DNA of 64,000 nucleotides from Paragonimus westermani (GCA_008508345.1 QNGE01000893.1:59265-123264); one strand, 5' to 3'; positions 12,201 through 27,200 are shown, counted from the first letter of the stretch. A program made the numbers and translations. Notes: generated from the sequence alone by a model not told the origin.

Positions 12201-15200
12201 GTTAGTGGCTGTTTTAACCGACTGTTTTAGTCGTTGTTTTGTTCCACTCTCTTTGTAGATTGCTTGCACGTAACACGTTTTAAAAGAACGTTTCGAAAAG
12301 AACGCTTGAATAGGCAATTCTGCAAGATACTTTTTTATTTGTTGAATTTTATTGGGATATTATTCATGTTTATACTGGTTAACATTTTTAATAACGGTAT
12401 GAGCCTTTTTTGTTGATTTTTCGCTCACGATCGCTTTAGACAGCACACAACCTGCTTGAAGGACGACGAAATCGGTTTAATGGCTTCCCTCATCATTTTT
12501 TCGACGAAGTGCGCAATTCTGCTTCAGTAATCGCAGGAACTTGTGCGTACGCCCATAATCGCTTGTGACACCTAAGAGGTCATTGAGTTCACTCTCCTAG
12601 GTAGTTATAACAACTCTGCTGGGTTATCTGAAGACAGCAGCAGTCAAGTAGTTAAAATCTCGGTGGCATCGTTTTACTTTCGGCACATATGATATCAGCT
12701 TAACACTAGCTTTTCATTCTCTGAAAAGGCCTTACAAGTAAACATTTTTTAAACGGCTATAACTTTTGATCTATCTATGTTGATGATGCTCAGACCGAAT
12801 GCCGAGGTCACCGTAAAGTTGTACTGCTATACCCATATCATCACATAAGCAAGTGTATTTTTAGAGTGGACAACTCAAAGATACCGGCAGATCTGTTGGT
12901 CTCCGCGACGCAGACTTTGATGGCTAGGATAAGTTTTGTAAGTGCTGGCCCGTCTGTTGGTGCGTCTTTGGATTTTCGCACTAAATGAGTTCGGCTGAAG
13001 TCGGGTAGCTTGATGGTGGGTACACGATGTACGCTCGGGGAATGAACACTGACAGAAATGTGAAGCAGCATTGTCTCGAAACAAGTTTTAGTGGAGCAGT
13101 CAAAAACGTGAATACGCACGATGTATGGCCTGGCAAATTTCTCTACATATTACCAAATGCGTACTACAGAACAGGAGATTATAAAGCGGAAAACATGGAT
13201 CAAATATGAAACTGAACATATGAGGGGAATATACGGCGGATCTATTCCTTAATCAGTCAACAGCATCATTACCATGGGAGTGCTACACGGACAAAAAAGT
13301 CTTTCTGCGCACACAGAGTTGGACACCAACGTCCCACAACAACTGCTTCAACATATCGCAACATCCGGGGCTTATATATATACGATGCTAAGACCCCTTG
13401 GCTGCATTCGAACTAAGCTGCACATAGACGGTGCGTTGAAAAAGAATATAAGACAGCCTTTTAATGCATAAGACAGATCGAATTTGAGCTCCGTTACAAG
13501 ACTACGGTGTCTCAATTCGGTAGGGGGTACTCAATTCAAACGAAAAAACCATTGCCGCTTCCACATTATCTCACGACGCAAAGTGCATCTCTCCCAAAGT
13601 TCACCGTGGTACTAGTAGGGGAACAGCCATCCTCACAACATCAACAATTCCATACTGTATCGACCGATTCGCAGTATAAGGCGGGTCGTCCTATCTGCTG
13701 CATACAGCAGGGTGGAGAGGCGAAAACATTTTACTGTTAGCCCCTTCCCCATTGTACTGTCACATTTAGTTCTCAGTCGCCTCCCGACCCATAGGTGAAG
13801 ATACATGTGGAGCAGATGCAAACAGATACCCATGCGTGCACCCAGCATCCAACACAGACCACCGGCAGCAGAGATCGCTCGTCAACTCACTTATTTGTTT
13901 GACAACGGATTCTAGTGTGGATTTGAAATGTCAATAAATCGCTCACTACTCAGTGTGTGCCCGCGTTTTCAATCACATCACCTCTGACCGGGACCACTAT
14001 GAAAAAGCTGGAGCGTATCATACGATGATTTGCTCGTAACCTTGCGTTAGTTTTAATTCATTGATCCATCGTATGAATAAAACCAAATAGCCAGACTGTG
14101 ACTCACTTTTACTGCACTCAATCATTTTTTATTCATATTATTGTTATTTGATTAAATTTCGGCTTTCTTAATGTGCTGTCGGTGATTTACTATCTTTGAA
14201 ACTTGGTTGTTCTCTCTGAGTGGTTCGCGTTGCTCCGAATACATTTTAGCTTGATTTCACTGCTGACTGACCATAATTACACTTAATCGGGCCTACTACT
14301 GTTGATTGGTTCATGCGGAGCAGTTAATTTGTGCATTTTCATCTGAATTTTAGGTTTTGAGTGTTTCAAAGCACTGTTTGAAAAGGTCAACTTGCACGAA
14401 GGACGCATGAGGCAGGTAACTAAAACTTGGGTGAGTCAACTTGTTTTTTTCTTTATTTCTGTGGACTGCGAGCTAGTATCCTCATACGTATGTATATATA
14501 TATATATAACTACTGGTCATGTAGTTTGGCTACTACATATGATTAATGTAAAACACTACTCCATATCTTTAACTTGCGATGCGTGAATTCGTTTTCCCTG
14601 GCATTCTCTTCCACTCGTTCTGTGTTCTTCCGTGATCATGAGGTAAATTTATCAAGACTTTACACAGACTTGTTCGTTGTTGATACAGTTACTTGAGCTT
14701 ATTCTGGCCATAAAGTCTATTTTGGCCTGCATATTTCAAACAGCACGTGGAAAAGCCAGATCTGATTGGTTTGGATTTTCTTTGGGATCTATACTTGGCG
14801 TTGCCGTCACTGGATGCAAGTTTGGATGGAGGTCACATTCGCGCCGTGACCGGCGATGTGTCAATCAAGGAGGACACCAACGTATGTTCGCCGTCATCTG
14901 GTGGTGGAAATTCAGAAGGTAAAACGAGCAACACAACAGACGGATTCACTAGTCACGCTAGTAACACCAGCTCCAACCCTTCGGTTGCAGAACAAAACGC
15001 AGTCAAGTTGGCACGACAGTTGCTGCTCGATGTTCACTGGGGAAGCTTGGCGCCACGTCTCCGAAGATATCCAGAAACCTGTTATCGCCGGTTTTTTGAG
15101 GCGTGTCGTCGTCGTTTAGAGGTAAGTTATACTTGGGTGGCACAACGTCTGTGATGGATTCCAATGGAACTTATCTGATGTCATATTTAATTAACCTACT

Positions 15201-18200
15201 GTATAACCCATCTGATATCGAAAGTACTCAACAACCACTTCCAACATTCTTCCCGGTCCATAGTGTTGGTGTGTATGGCTCAAAACTGAAAATGTATGTA
15301 TGTATGTGTATTGATATAGGTGTAGTGACACCTTTTCCGTAATGATTGCAAAGCTCAACGTGGAGTAGATCTTTCATCTCGTTATTATGTTAAGTGGTCA
15401 CAATTCACTTTAGATGTGATGCCATCTTACCGAGTATATGTCCATATGCTGTTTTACTTTAACCATTTGCGTCATTTACATCATATTGCTGCATAGCTGG
15501 AGAACCGATTCTCCTAGCAGGTAACTGTTAGCTACATAGTTATATTTTTGCTGGACCGTTTACAAAAGAGAATACTACGGCCAATGCGTCAAATCTCAAA
15601 TGCTGTCACAACCCAAATTTCGCTTAGCTATTCATATGGTCCAACAAACTTACCGTGATACTCAAAATTAGGGACTTCGAATAGCCCTAGGAATCGTGCG
15701 TGAATTGAAACCTCCCACGCAAGCGATAAAGAGAAGACCTGATACTGGTAGCAGTAAGCAATTGTTATTCATGAATTGAGACGCCAAATTTATTGATGTA
15801 CAACAGTACTAGAGAAATCACAGCCTGTCATTGGCTGATCTCATTAGCACATGCAACATCCTGAACTGTATGTTGATTGGTGGAATAGGGAACAGATGAT
15901 TTGGTGAATAACGGAAAGCACAACACTGAGACCGTTCGTCCAATCCTGATGTTGTAACATTAACGCGATATTTGGACTGGCCGTTTGTCAGATCTTCTGT
16001 TGTGTCGAGGTTTGGATAATTGGTGAATCGAGATTTCCACCACAACCTTCCCCTCTTCTAAAAGCCTCCACATTCATATCTGCCAATCGTTCCGATCTTC
16101 TCGGGGTATTGATATCTTGCAGCACAGGGTGTTCTGCTTTTTCCATGGCCACTTTTTCAGTGCTTCGAAACTGGATTGGTCAGTGTGTCTCCGATGAATG
16201 GTGGCATCGTGCAGGTCAGTAATTTCTACTATTGTGCTGCCTAACTGGCGAGTGATCAATCCTTTGGCAGGTCGCAAATCGTTTCCGCGAAAATATATCA
16301 CATCCGTTAAATCTACACACTGAAGTGATGCTCTTAGTCGCCTTGATTTAAATAGCACCGATGGGTTCTCCTTCGTTGTGCAATGAGCTGCGTTTCCATA
16401 CTGAAGCAGAAAGTTTTCGAGAAACACATCGAGTTCAGCAAATGTTTTAGGATTAGTGGAACTCACGGCACTTTTGAGCGTTTTCACCAGGTTTTCCGTG
16501 GCCCCGTTTGAACATGGATGCCGAGGCACCGTTCGCAAGTGACGACACCCGATGCTGTCAGGTCACTGTTTCATTTCAGCGGAACAAAATTGTGACCCGT
16601 TGTCTGTCACCATGACCTGCGGAATGTCTTCACGACTGAAACATTTACGAAATGCTTGCATGGTAAATGCCGTGGAAGGTGAGATTGTAATAAATACATC
16701 TGGCTACCGTGAGTATGAATCAATGAACACCAGAATGTGATAGTTACCAATACGTGGTCCACAATAGTCTGCGTGCACCCGTTGCCATGGTAGGTAGCGG
16801 TCCGGCCACGATGTTCAATTCTTCGGCGTGGTCTTTATTTTGTGGAGGCAGGAGTGGCAGTTCATTGCAATGCCCTCGATATCCCAGTTTATCTCCGGCC
16901 ACCAACACATCTGTCGAGCCAGGGATTTCATTTTTTCCACGCCCAGGTGACCTTTATGCAAGTCGTCTAATACCGTCTTTCGTTGCGGTGGTGGTATGAC
17001 CAATTTATCTCTCCGACACAGCACACCATCAGGTTGTATTGACGACTCCACTCGGTTCTGGAATAATACTGGGTGTTTCTTCTTAATATTTGACGGCCAA
17101 CCCTTGGTCATCGCGGTAATAACCGTGCCATAGTAGTTTGTAGTTGTCTCGATCAAGTCCTCCCGGCTTATTGGAATAGCTGGCGGAGCAAGCAAACAAG
17201 CTTCAGCGGCTGTAAAACTGGAATACGGTGATAAAAAATCCGTCTTAGGAATCTGTTCACCAGGACGATCAACGATGTCATAGTCGTATGCTGCTAGAAC
17301 TAGACTCCATCGCTGTATCATTGCCGCTGATGATTTGGCAATTGATTTGTGGGGGTCAAATAAATACTGTAGAGCTTGGTGATCAGTAACAATCTTGAAT
17401 CTAATACCGAACAAATATTTATGCAGCCTCCTGACAGCCCAGTAGACTGCTAACGCGTCCTTTGGTGTTTGCGAATATCCTTGCTCAGCCTTATTCAACA
17501 AACGTGATATGCATATGATCGGATATCCCTCCTGTTCCAACACAGCACCAATGCCAACACTGGATGCATCTGTGATCAGCGTGGTAACTTTAGACATAGT
17601 AAATGGGGCTAACATCGGCCTTTTAATCACAACTTTTATTAATTCTCGCAAAATAATTTCGTCTTTTTGAGTCCAAGACCATGTTTCTGCTGACTGAACC
17701 GCAAATAATGGTTGTGCTTTCGTCGAAAAGTTTGGGATAAAACGAGAATAGTACTGCAAACATCCCATTATTGACCGCAGCTCATCCTGGTCTTTTGGCG
17801 ATGTGACGGTAACCAGGGCTTTGTACCGGTCAGGGTCCAGCCTGTATTCTTTATCACATATGGTAAAACCAAGAAAACTCAGCCCTCGCACTTGGAACAC
17901 GCACTTAGAAGGCTTTATGGCTATGTCCTTATCCCTGAATCGTTCCAGAAGTGAAAGTAACCTCCTATCATGCTCCTCTGCATTGTCGGCGTATATGATA
18001 AGCGCGTACTCCTGGTAAATCGGTAATTACTTGATCAATCGCAGCTTGGAATATGCCAGCTGATACGTGTAATCCAAACGATAAAAAATCGTGCTGAAAT
18101 AATCCTCAAGGGGTGTTAATCGTAGTGATCGCCTTAGAATCATACTTCAATGGAAGTTGTTAGTATGCGTTTGTCAGGTCAATTTTAGAAAACACTTTGC

Positions 18201-21200
18201 TACCGTGCAGGGCTTTCATAAAATCCTCCGGCTCCTCAGTCGTTGCTGCGCACTTTTTCAGTCTTGGATTCAGCGTTAATCTATCGTCACCATATATCCT
18301 AGGTGATTTGCCATCTTCTTTCATAACCACAACGATTGATGTGGCCCATGCTGATGAGTTAACCTGTGAGATTATGCCGTCTTCCTTCAATCTGTTGAGA
18401 GCATTATGCACATGTTCTCTCATTCCATAAGGTATTATTCGGCGCTTTAGAAAAACCGGGTCCCCTTGCACCTCCAGTTTTGCTGGCTCTACTTTCATCC
18501 CTCCTGTATGTTGTGAACACTGAACAATCAGGTTGCGTAACTGGGCTTGGTACTCTTCACTTGGACCATTTTTGTAATTAGTATTTAGTGAAAGAGCACA
18601 ATTGAGCTGTTTTAAAGCTTTTAATCTCAGAATAGCTGGGCTTCCTTCCGACACCAAGAAACGCGGTGGAATCAGCTCATTATCATTACCAACAATCATT
18701 ACATCAGCTTCACCTAGCAGAGCTAACCGATGACCAGTAACTCTGCGTATTTCCATCGTTGTTGGTCTCAGTTGAGCATCAGGGGCCATGAGATCTAGTA
18801 ACGGTTTGGAAATAATGGATTTGCTACTTCCTGTGCCCACAATGAATTCATACTTACATCCCGATTTGAACTTGAGGCATCTATGAATAAATTGTTCAGC
18901 TCTGGACTTCATTTGCAATGAATAAACAGCAGTGGACGGTTCTATAGTACTTGTTTCTCGAACTTGACTCAGGTGACATTTCTGACTTCTACATACCTTC
19001 TTACTATGACTGTATTTACCGCATAAATGGCATATAGCATTACGAACTCGGCAAGATGATCGTAAGTGTAACTCACCGCACGAGAAACACTTGTTAAATT
19101 ACTTTGAACCGGGATTGATGATGGGTGCATGAGAAGGCCTGTTCACTGGTTGACTTCGGGTGGCAGTATGCGCTTTGGTCTTCTGAAATAATGTCACATT
19201 CGAATCAGCTGTAGCGGCATTGACATCATCCTTCTGTTCGCAGACGTCTCGGGCCTCTTGGGGAGTCACATCTTGTTTGACCAGTAATCTACGCTGAAGA
19301 TCAATGTCGTTGACGCCAGCAATCAACCGGTCAGGTAGATGCTCCTCCAGCTTGTCACCAAAGTTGCAACGAGCAGCTTGTTTTTGCAATTGTAGAATGA
19401 ACTCACGGAACCTCGTGCTTGTTGAACGCACTAATGAATTGAACTTCGCCCGTTCTGTGGCCTGGAAATTGACTGGAAGCACGTGCTTTAACAGCAGTTT
19501 CTTTAGTTCGTCGAACGGCAACGAGGCTGGGGCATTTGGATAAGCCAGATTCTTCAGTAACGAATGCACTTCACGACCACCAGCTGTAACGAAGAAAGCT
19601 GATTGGTTTTCTTTCTCCACATCACGTCGAATGCTGCACCACAGTTCAAATCGTTCGACCCACTCCTCGATTTCACTCGCACCAGCATGAAGATTTAATT
19701 GCTCATTTGCAGGCAGTTCCGTTCCGCGACGCCAATTTGTGATACTCGGAATAAGGGACTTCGAATAGCCCTAGGAATCGTGCGTGAATTGAAACCTCCC
19801 ACGCAAGCGATAAAGAGAAGACCTGATACTGGTAGCAGTAAGCAATTGTTATTCATGAATTGAGACGCCAAATTTATTGATGTACAACAGTACTAGAGAA
19901 ATCACAGCCTGTCATTGGCTGATCTCATTAGCACATGCAACATCCTGAACTGTATGTTGATTGGTGGAATAGGGAACAGATGATTTGGTGAATAACGGAA
20001 AGCACAACACTGAGACCGTTCGTCCAATCCTGATGTTGTATCATTAACGCGATATTTGGACTGGCCGTTTGTCAGATCTTCTGTTGTGTCGAGGTTTGGA
20101 TAATTGGTTAATCGAGATTCCCACCACACTCACCCATACATTTCTCCCTACTGAATAAGTTTTGAAAGTAGGAATGCCTGAACAGTTTCACGCCAGGCCG
20201 TTTATTCATTTCTACTAGTTGATATCCAGTCGGTCGGAATGCCCACCCACTGATGGAAGAAATCCTATACTGTGCGGTTGCTCAGTATAAATATTTGAAG
20301 TTACAGCTCCAGTATTCTTTCTTTTTTACTAACTTCTACTACTATGGTTTTTGGCCGTGCTCGTTAGCCCAGTCACATCGATCCAGGAACTTTCCTTAAC
20401 TTTGAAGATAGATTAGAAGCAATCGGTAATGATGTTGCTTGATCATATTGTTCTGTTTTGAACCGAAAGATTTGTTCGCAAAATTTGAACTGCTTATTTA
20501 GGCAAAACGCGTCTTTCGACGGCACTATGATCGGAATTGAACGTTCAGTGATGGATGACTACTCATCTTCATTTGCGTATCAAGAGTTCGGGCATGTTAA
20601 ACACATGTTGAACACAACCAATCAGACAAAGTGGTCGGTTGATTCTGAAAATGAAAAACTTGAGTGTGTGAGATGGGTGGCTTGGTTCTTGCACTGGTGT
20701 ATCCTTTCACCTACGGATTCATGTCTAACTCAGAGTGTCGTATGTTTTTAGTTCTATTTTTGACGTCATTGGCCTTCGTTGTTTTGATTGCTGGTGTAGG
20801 TAATCGATTAATATAAATTTTGTTCCGTAACAACTTGATGTCAAACATTTCACTCCGAATTTCAGTGACCAACAGATTGTCATTCCAGCTAACCCACCAC
20901 ACGTTGCCCACTATTTCTTTCAGTCTAACTGGGCGATTGGGCGTGGTTTAACTCCTAAACGTGGTGTTCATTCTGCTCTGGCTGAGACCGGTCAACTCTT
21001 GGCGGCCCTAATCGTTGGTCCGGGTCCGGCTGGGCGAGCCAAACACTGTAACCAAACCGCGGCTAGGTTGGCCCTTCGTCGTCTCCTGGGTCTTGTCTAT
21101 GCTTATATTCAGACGGTGGAGGTATGTGGACGTTTCCAATCATTTCAGTTCACTCTTTTTGCTCCATCCTCAACACCTTTTCTAGTGACTTTATTCCAAT

Positions 21201-24200
21201 TCCTTGCACATAGTCTCCCTCAGGTCCTTAGGAAACTGGTAATCTGACGAAGTCGACTACTTCAGAACATGCGCTATCTGGCATTTTGGTAGTATTATGG
21301 TTCTTTGCAAAAATAGTTAATATTGTCTTACTTTTCATTGGTTTTCAGACGTTTTCTTTCTGTGATCACATGAGCAGTATGAATTTTTATCTCTCAGCTG
21401 TTTTCAAGCACCATGTTCTTCGTTGAATCTTCGGCCAAGGTGTTTGATAAAAACCTGTTCAAAACCGCCTCATTACTAATACCGGAGATTTACAGTCGCT
21501 TTACTAATTCGCTTCCTTGTTTATAGAGACAACCCATTCTCCTGCATGAAACAGTAGCCTAGAGATAGTAATCGATGTTTTAAGTCATAAACATTGTCTT
21601 TCATCTTATCAAATAAACTTAATTGAAGGCAATCAAAGTAGTTGCTTTTCGCAGTCTTAGTTCACTCTGTTCGTAGGTCTAACTCCTTGTTTCCCTAGTC
21701 TTATGTACCTGTGGATCGCAGGTTCGATGCTAGGAAGCAGTCGATTCTCGAAGTGTCACAGCACCTGTATTCTTGAGGCGGCCGAGTTAACTCGAGCGTA
21801 ACAGCCACGTGATTGTCAGACGACAGCAGTGTACAAGTGACTTGCGTCTTATAGAATGAATACTGTCGACCAGCTGGCAAGGAATGGAAAATTTCTAATC
21901 CGGATCAGTTTCATTGGGTAGTTTGTCAACATGGACAGCGGTTGCCCATATTAGTCGTGCCTTTCACAGCCTTTTATCTGGTATTTCAGTCTTTCTGGCT
22001 GAAGGCTAACTTTACCTAATGGTTTACTCAGGAAGTCTCCAAGCTCACCTTAATAAGGCTTAATCGAACGCCCCCGGAATAAATGTACGAACGCTTTGAG
22101 TGCCACCACACATCGGCCGAGCAGGAACATGAATGCTAGCATAAAATTGGCTTGACCGTGGGGTCAAACTAATTGTTAGGGTAGTCGAATAACAGACCAT
22201 ATTTTTTTGGCTGGAGGTGCCATTATTTGTGCTGTTATGTCGATATTTAAATAGTTGCCAAAATAGTGGGCAATGTTTCGTCACCTACACTAATTTACTA
22301 ACTTCGATATCAGTGTGTATATGTACTGCTCGTTCAAAAGACTTCAAAGTGAAAAAGAAAGACAACTTTCGTCTCGCAAAGTTATTAGGATTTTGGAGCC
22401 GTCGTTCTAGGAGTATGAGGTTATTGTGCAGTTCGTCACTCTGACTGTGCTTTTAATTTTACGGGTGCTCTTTGGCAAGGAACCTCAGAACTGAAGAGAA
22501 AAAAGTGAATAGTTTCAATGTTCAGTTGTTTACCTAGGCTGACAATTAGGCTGCAAGCGGGTAATGAATGCCATAGCCTTGCTATCGATACGCAGCACGC
22601 ATTGTTCATTTTAGTTATTGATGGTTGGTAGAAATCGCAAGGCGATCAGGCGATGATGTGGTTACTTGTCATGCACGCCTTGACTGCTACACTGAGCAAG
22701 TTGCCGTTCACTTGGTTAGGGAGTTCACAACCATCCACATCGCTTGTTGTAAGCATTCTCTGACATGACAGTGTGTCACAGCTGATGGCAAGTCTGTACC
22801 CGCATTGCTACCAAATCTTCTGTTCAATGGTAAACCGTGGGTTTTTTCATCACTTTCTTGTTCTCCTTACGATAAAGCTAGTTTTTTCCTCCACTGTTCT
22901 GGAGACCAGGACCAACAGCAGCCCGAGTCATAGTTCTTAACGTTAGGACTCTGCCGAAAATGTTGATTATGTTGACACTGAAGTGTGGTGTTCATTTTTC
23001 CTGTTTGACTGACTAAAATCGCTGCGCGTTATAGCAGTGAGGTTAACTAACGTCCTTATTATTCTTGATAAACTGATGAAAAGAGTTGTGAAAATGGCGG
23101 CAACGAAGCTCTCAAACCAACTTTAGCGAACCTGTCTGTTTTAACCCTTCACTCAGTACGCTGGTTCGTCCACGATGTAATGAGACGAATGATGGGAAAT
23201 CGGGTTCTGCTCCTTGGTCTTGGTCCCGAAAATACGCGGCGTTCCCCGTTACTTACGCCCAAGACAAACCAAAAGACGGGTGCAAAAAGCAACTTCGTTC
23301 GGCCCCGAAACGTGTGCAACAAGGAGAAAAATTGCATGGTATTTATAGGATGCATGGTGACCTACCAACATTCTCGAATCAGAAAACCGAAGGACCGACA
23401 TCAAAAAAGCAGTTAAGGTCACTAATCCACCAATGAGCTTAGCGAAATAAAGGCCAGACAGGTATCAATCTAGTGGAGGTCACCTCTCGAATGTCCACGA
23501 CATTTCCGCTTACTATGATTGGATAGGATCGTCTTCTCGAGGAAGGAGGCGGTTTTGGACGGAAAAAAATGGGTTCCTCTAACACTGTGTCTTTCAATCG
23601 AACGTCAAAATGGCCAGGTTGCTTACGTTCTTAGCCAAAAGTACGTCTCCAAACACAACCGATCACCTGCCATTGATCATCTTGTCCAGCAGGCAATCTC
23701 CTTGAATGTCGTACTAGTACCGCTTCATCATGAAAATCTTGGCTGAAGCCCTTCTCGTTTTTCCTTCTCACAGAGTGCCACTCAGTTGTCATAAGACTTG
23801 AGTCTACATCTGCAAGATACTGGATGTGTTGATGAATGAGGGAACTTGACCTTCTCGACGTTTACCGGTACAACTAGCAAGATTATCATAATGCCGTTTC
23901 CATGGTTCCTAGGGTGATGTCTATTACGCTCGTTGACTTCAGCTCAGAATGAAACTTAGTTGCATTATGCGTTCGTGCTCATTGCAGCTTAAATCAGAAT
24001 CGAACATTTTGCTTGATCAGTTTATTCGACCGATGTTTTGTCAAGTCTGTGGGAACTCCCATCGATATAATGAAATAGACAACAAAATGCCCTTACTTAA
24101 CTAACCTGACTGTACACCTCCGAGTATGACTACTCAGTCTAGCTGACAGACCGACCAGGAATATATGCGTTATCTCTTCTGTACGTTGCGACTGATCGTT

Positions 24201-27200
24201 GCGTGGCTAACGTTTCACCTTCTTGCCAAACCTTTTTCTTTTGCTTGCACCGTTTTATTACTTGCGGTTCAAACTCACATTCTACCAGTATTACTATATT
24301 CCACTCACGACTTCGTCCAATATTGCTCCCGCTTTACCTTGGTTCCATCTGGTTCAGCTTCGGTTATCACAATCTGATATAATGTACTCATACCATCTAT
24401 CGACCCAACTTATTTACGGTTCCCTTTGGCCATCCAGCGCTTTCAAACATAGCACAGCAGTGAGACGAGCGCTACAGTGTGATGCCAAAGCATTTGAGCT
24501 TATACCTCTTTGCTGTCATAATTCTCCTTACAGATAGCTCAGAATCTTGCTTTTCAGTGTAAGCCCTGAAACTGATCAGCACTATTTACCTTCAAGGGAG
24601 AACACTCGAAGTATGCATTAAAAAAATCAAAAATACCTTGATTAACTGTGTTTAAGTGGGATTTATAGTAAATCTGAAGGGCGTGAATTATCCAACCTAA
24701 ATCTTACAGCAATGCTTTCTGCTTGACCGAGCTAATTACCTTATACATTCCATGTTCTGTATTCAAACTAGCCACATCCTCATCAGCTTATTAATTGAAC
24801 ACATACGACTAGGTTCATTTTTATCAGTCGGACTAGTTAGGTGTGTAGAAAGTAAGCTATAATTAAATGAAAAGATTATATTTTTTCGGAACTGTAGAAA
24901 CTGGTGTGTTATAAGGTCGGTTAATGGATAAGTCCTTTAGAGGTTCATCGTTGTAACGAGATTCCTGTGAATTTTTCAAGAAAGCTGTTTTAGAAAGTAT
25001 AACTTGGTTTATTAGACATAAGAGTAGATCAGACCGGATGAAAAAGAAAGAATAATTTTGGAAACGTGATAGCTCTTTGTGGGTATGTTCTACGGGCACA
25101 TATGTGTACTATTATGCTTTTGTACACTAACGGTGCCTTTTTCCATCTATTTCCGTGTGCTTACTTATGCAAGGTTTTAATCAACCTGAGAATGTTATGG
25201 AAGACCATGGTACTCAAGTGCTACAGGTGCATGAACATCTGATTGATCGCAAGCCGAAAGTACGTACTTGACAAAGCCCGAATAGACTTGATTGCTTGTT
25301 GAACGGAAATAATATTCTTCAACGCTGTTGTATATGCATCAGCAGAACTGTCTCATTGACTTGCTCATTCTACCGTTCAGTGTTTTTCATATATTTCATC
25401 ACGGTTGTCATGTGTGTTTGGTCCTTTCAGCTACGCCATGTAAAAACTAAAGGACAATATCCTTTTTCTTGCCGCGTTTGGGTTTGCTGTTTCTGTCGAT
25501 GGCTTGAATCCAGCCAGATTGTTCACAACTGGATCCCTTCTAGATTATTGATCTTGCCAACTACTTATTAGAATCATGACAAGTGTATTCAATTGGTGCC
25601 CGTGAATAACACCGTGACAGTTGATAATCATTGTTGGGCATCTTTTTTGGCCTGCTTTTTCCGCTAACTAGGGTTTCCATTGCATTGAATATGGTGGAAA
25701 CTTGTGTCCTTCATAACTGAGCGTTCCATTTTTAAAACAGGATGAAATGTTTGGTGCACGTGGGCAACATCCAAATTGGCGTCCTCATGGGACCACCTTT
25801 CGCGGTTGGGAAATGCGTTTACCATTACGTGTGGAAACGTTGAGACCTGGTCAGACCACACCGGTTGCTGTAGGCTTGACCGGCACCACGACAACCATTG
25901 CACGCAATGTGTTCTCCGTTTCGGACAATTCGACAATTTTGGCCAAACAATCAGGCGCTTCCCCACCGGTGTCAATTCTTGTTCATGCAAACGAAATGTT
26001 GGGTTCAGTTCGTGACAGAACCAATTTGATCTCAACCGCAATTCTCTTCTCGAACCGTTCCTGCGCGGATGGCATCAGCAGTTCCGCCGAACCGGCTACC
26101 TGGAACGCATCAGCTCTGTACATTGGGCCACCTTGTGTAGCATTGGGCCCCTTGTCGTGTTCCCAAAATCAGAGTTCTTCCGTTATGCAGCCGGCGGTGA
26201 CTACTGAACCCACCGGATCGCAACTTGATAACAAAGAAAATGCATCCAAACGTCCGTGCTCAAAGAAAATTTTGGAAACCGTGCTTAACCGACAAACAGT
26301 TGGAGAATTAGGTTTTCAGGTTAGGACTGCCAAATAGCTGTACTCCAATGTATTTTCATGACGGTCAATAGCTTGTTTTTTACATGACATTTGGGAAGCT
26401 GCGTCTAAAACCTCCTGTTAACTGTGCTTTAGACGCAACTTCTTGCTGTGTTAGTGTTCACTTGATGCATTCTATTTCCGTATTGACAGTTTTAGAGATG
26501 GCCGTTTCACGTAGTCTCGAATAGGCTGTGTTGTGGTGTGTGTTGTTCCATTCAATCTAGGGTAAGCGTCATCGCTCACCGAGAGCGATCGTGACCGAGA
26601 TTTCGGAGGACTGTGTGACGTCAAACTATTTAGAGATTACGCGTCACACTCAGTAACCGGCTAACGTTCGACTCGCTGACCGGGGCATCTATGACTGTTT
26701 GTCTGCCAGTCCAAGGATCAAACAAGTCATGACTACTAGACTGGCGATTCGTACGGTGGCACGCCATACTCCTGTTACAAATTAGCTTCCTATTTTTGCG
26801 TATACTACAAATCGCTGCCGTATCGTGTGATTTGCCGCCTGTAAACATGGAAAGATGGTGAGACAAGTTGATTTGGTCAAGTAATACCCGATTCCCAGAG
26901 CATTGCAAACGGTCGTTTACAGTAATCCTCTTTATTCACACAGCTAGTTTCGTCTTTTCTATCCCCAGTCTTGGGTGATCTGAATTGGCGCCACCATTGC
27001 GTAATTCTGTGAGCTCTGTGGTTACTAATACTAGTGAATGTTTCATGTGTTTATGTAATACAAACTTTTGAATGTGATTCAGAAGTCACGTAAAAGTGAA
27101 AACGCCCTTTTTTTGAAGCTTTCTTCCTAAAATTGTAGTTCATTCTGACCTTATGCTTTCATACTTGTAAGATGATAGTTCGTATTTATGCTCTCAGTTG

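Larger units (their letters stand above)
2607..14353 (+). other. Intron 3 (11.7 kb)
   Basis: The intron holds decayed gypsy element A at 4866-9570, a SINE copy near 10870-11108 and a fragment of the foldback family near 11891-11972. In 2607-4865, 9571-10869 and 11973-14353 I see only short unsupported reading frames and nothing I can name. 13000-13950 is less T-rich than its surroundings but carries no recognisable domain. Confidence 0.7.
15654..20128 (-). mobile_element. Element B: full-length but defective Ty3/gypsy LTR retrotransposon
   Basis: This 4,475-bp element on the - strand has two 391-bp LTRs around a 3,693-bp interior coding gag, protease, RT, RNase H and integrase in gypsy order. 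Flanks CTTAC (15649-15653) and CTCAC (20129-20133) resemble a 5-bp target duplication with one change. It is nearly identical to element C. Shared lesions make both non-autonomous: a stop between capsid and zinc knuckles, a protease Asp changed to Gly, RT stops, loss of the YxDD box and stops in integrase. It is antisense to the host gene. Confidence 0.95.
15122..20923 (+). other. Intron 5
   Basis: This intron is 5.8 kb, of which 15654-20128 is gypsy element B. The flanks 15122-15653 and 20129-20923 show no supported feature. Confidence 0.8.

Noticed and set aside
20866..20923. Earlier start for exon 6 at the AG of TTTCAG (20865)
   Set aside because: It would need incoming phase 2, but exon 5 ends at a complete codon; the acceptor at 20923 fits.
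21715..21745. Box B-like GCAGGTTCGATGC
   Set aside because: No box A at a suitable distance upstream, and no match to the SINE copies.
25664..26041. 125-codon - strand frame opposite exon 7
   Set aside because: It is the antisense shadow of a well-supported USP24 exon.
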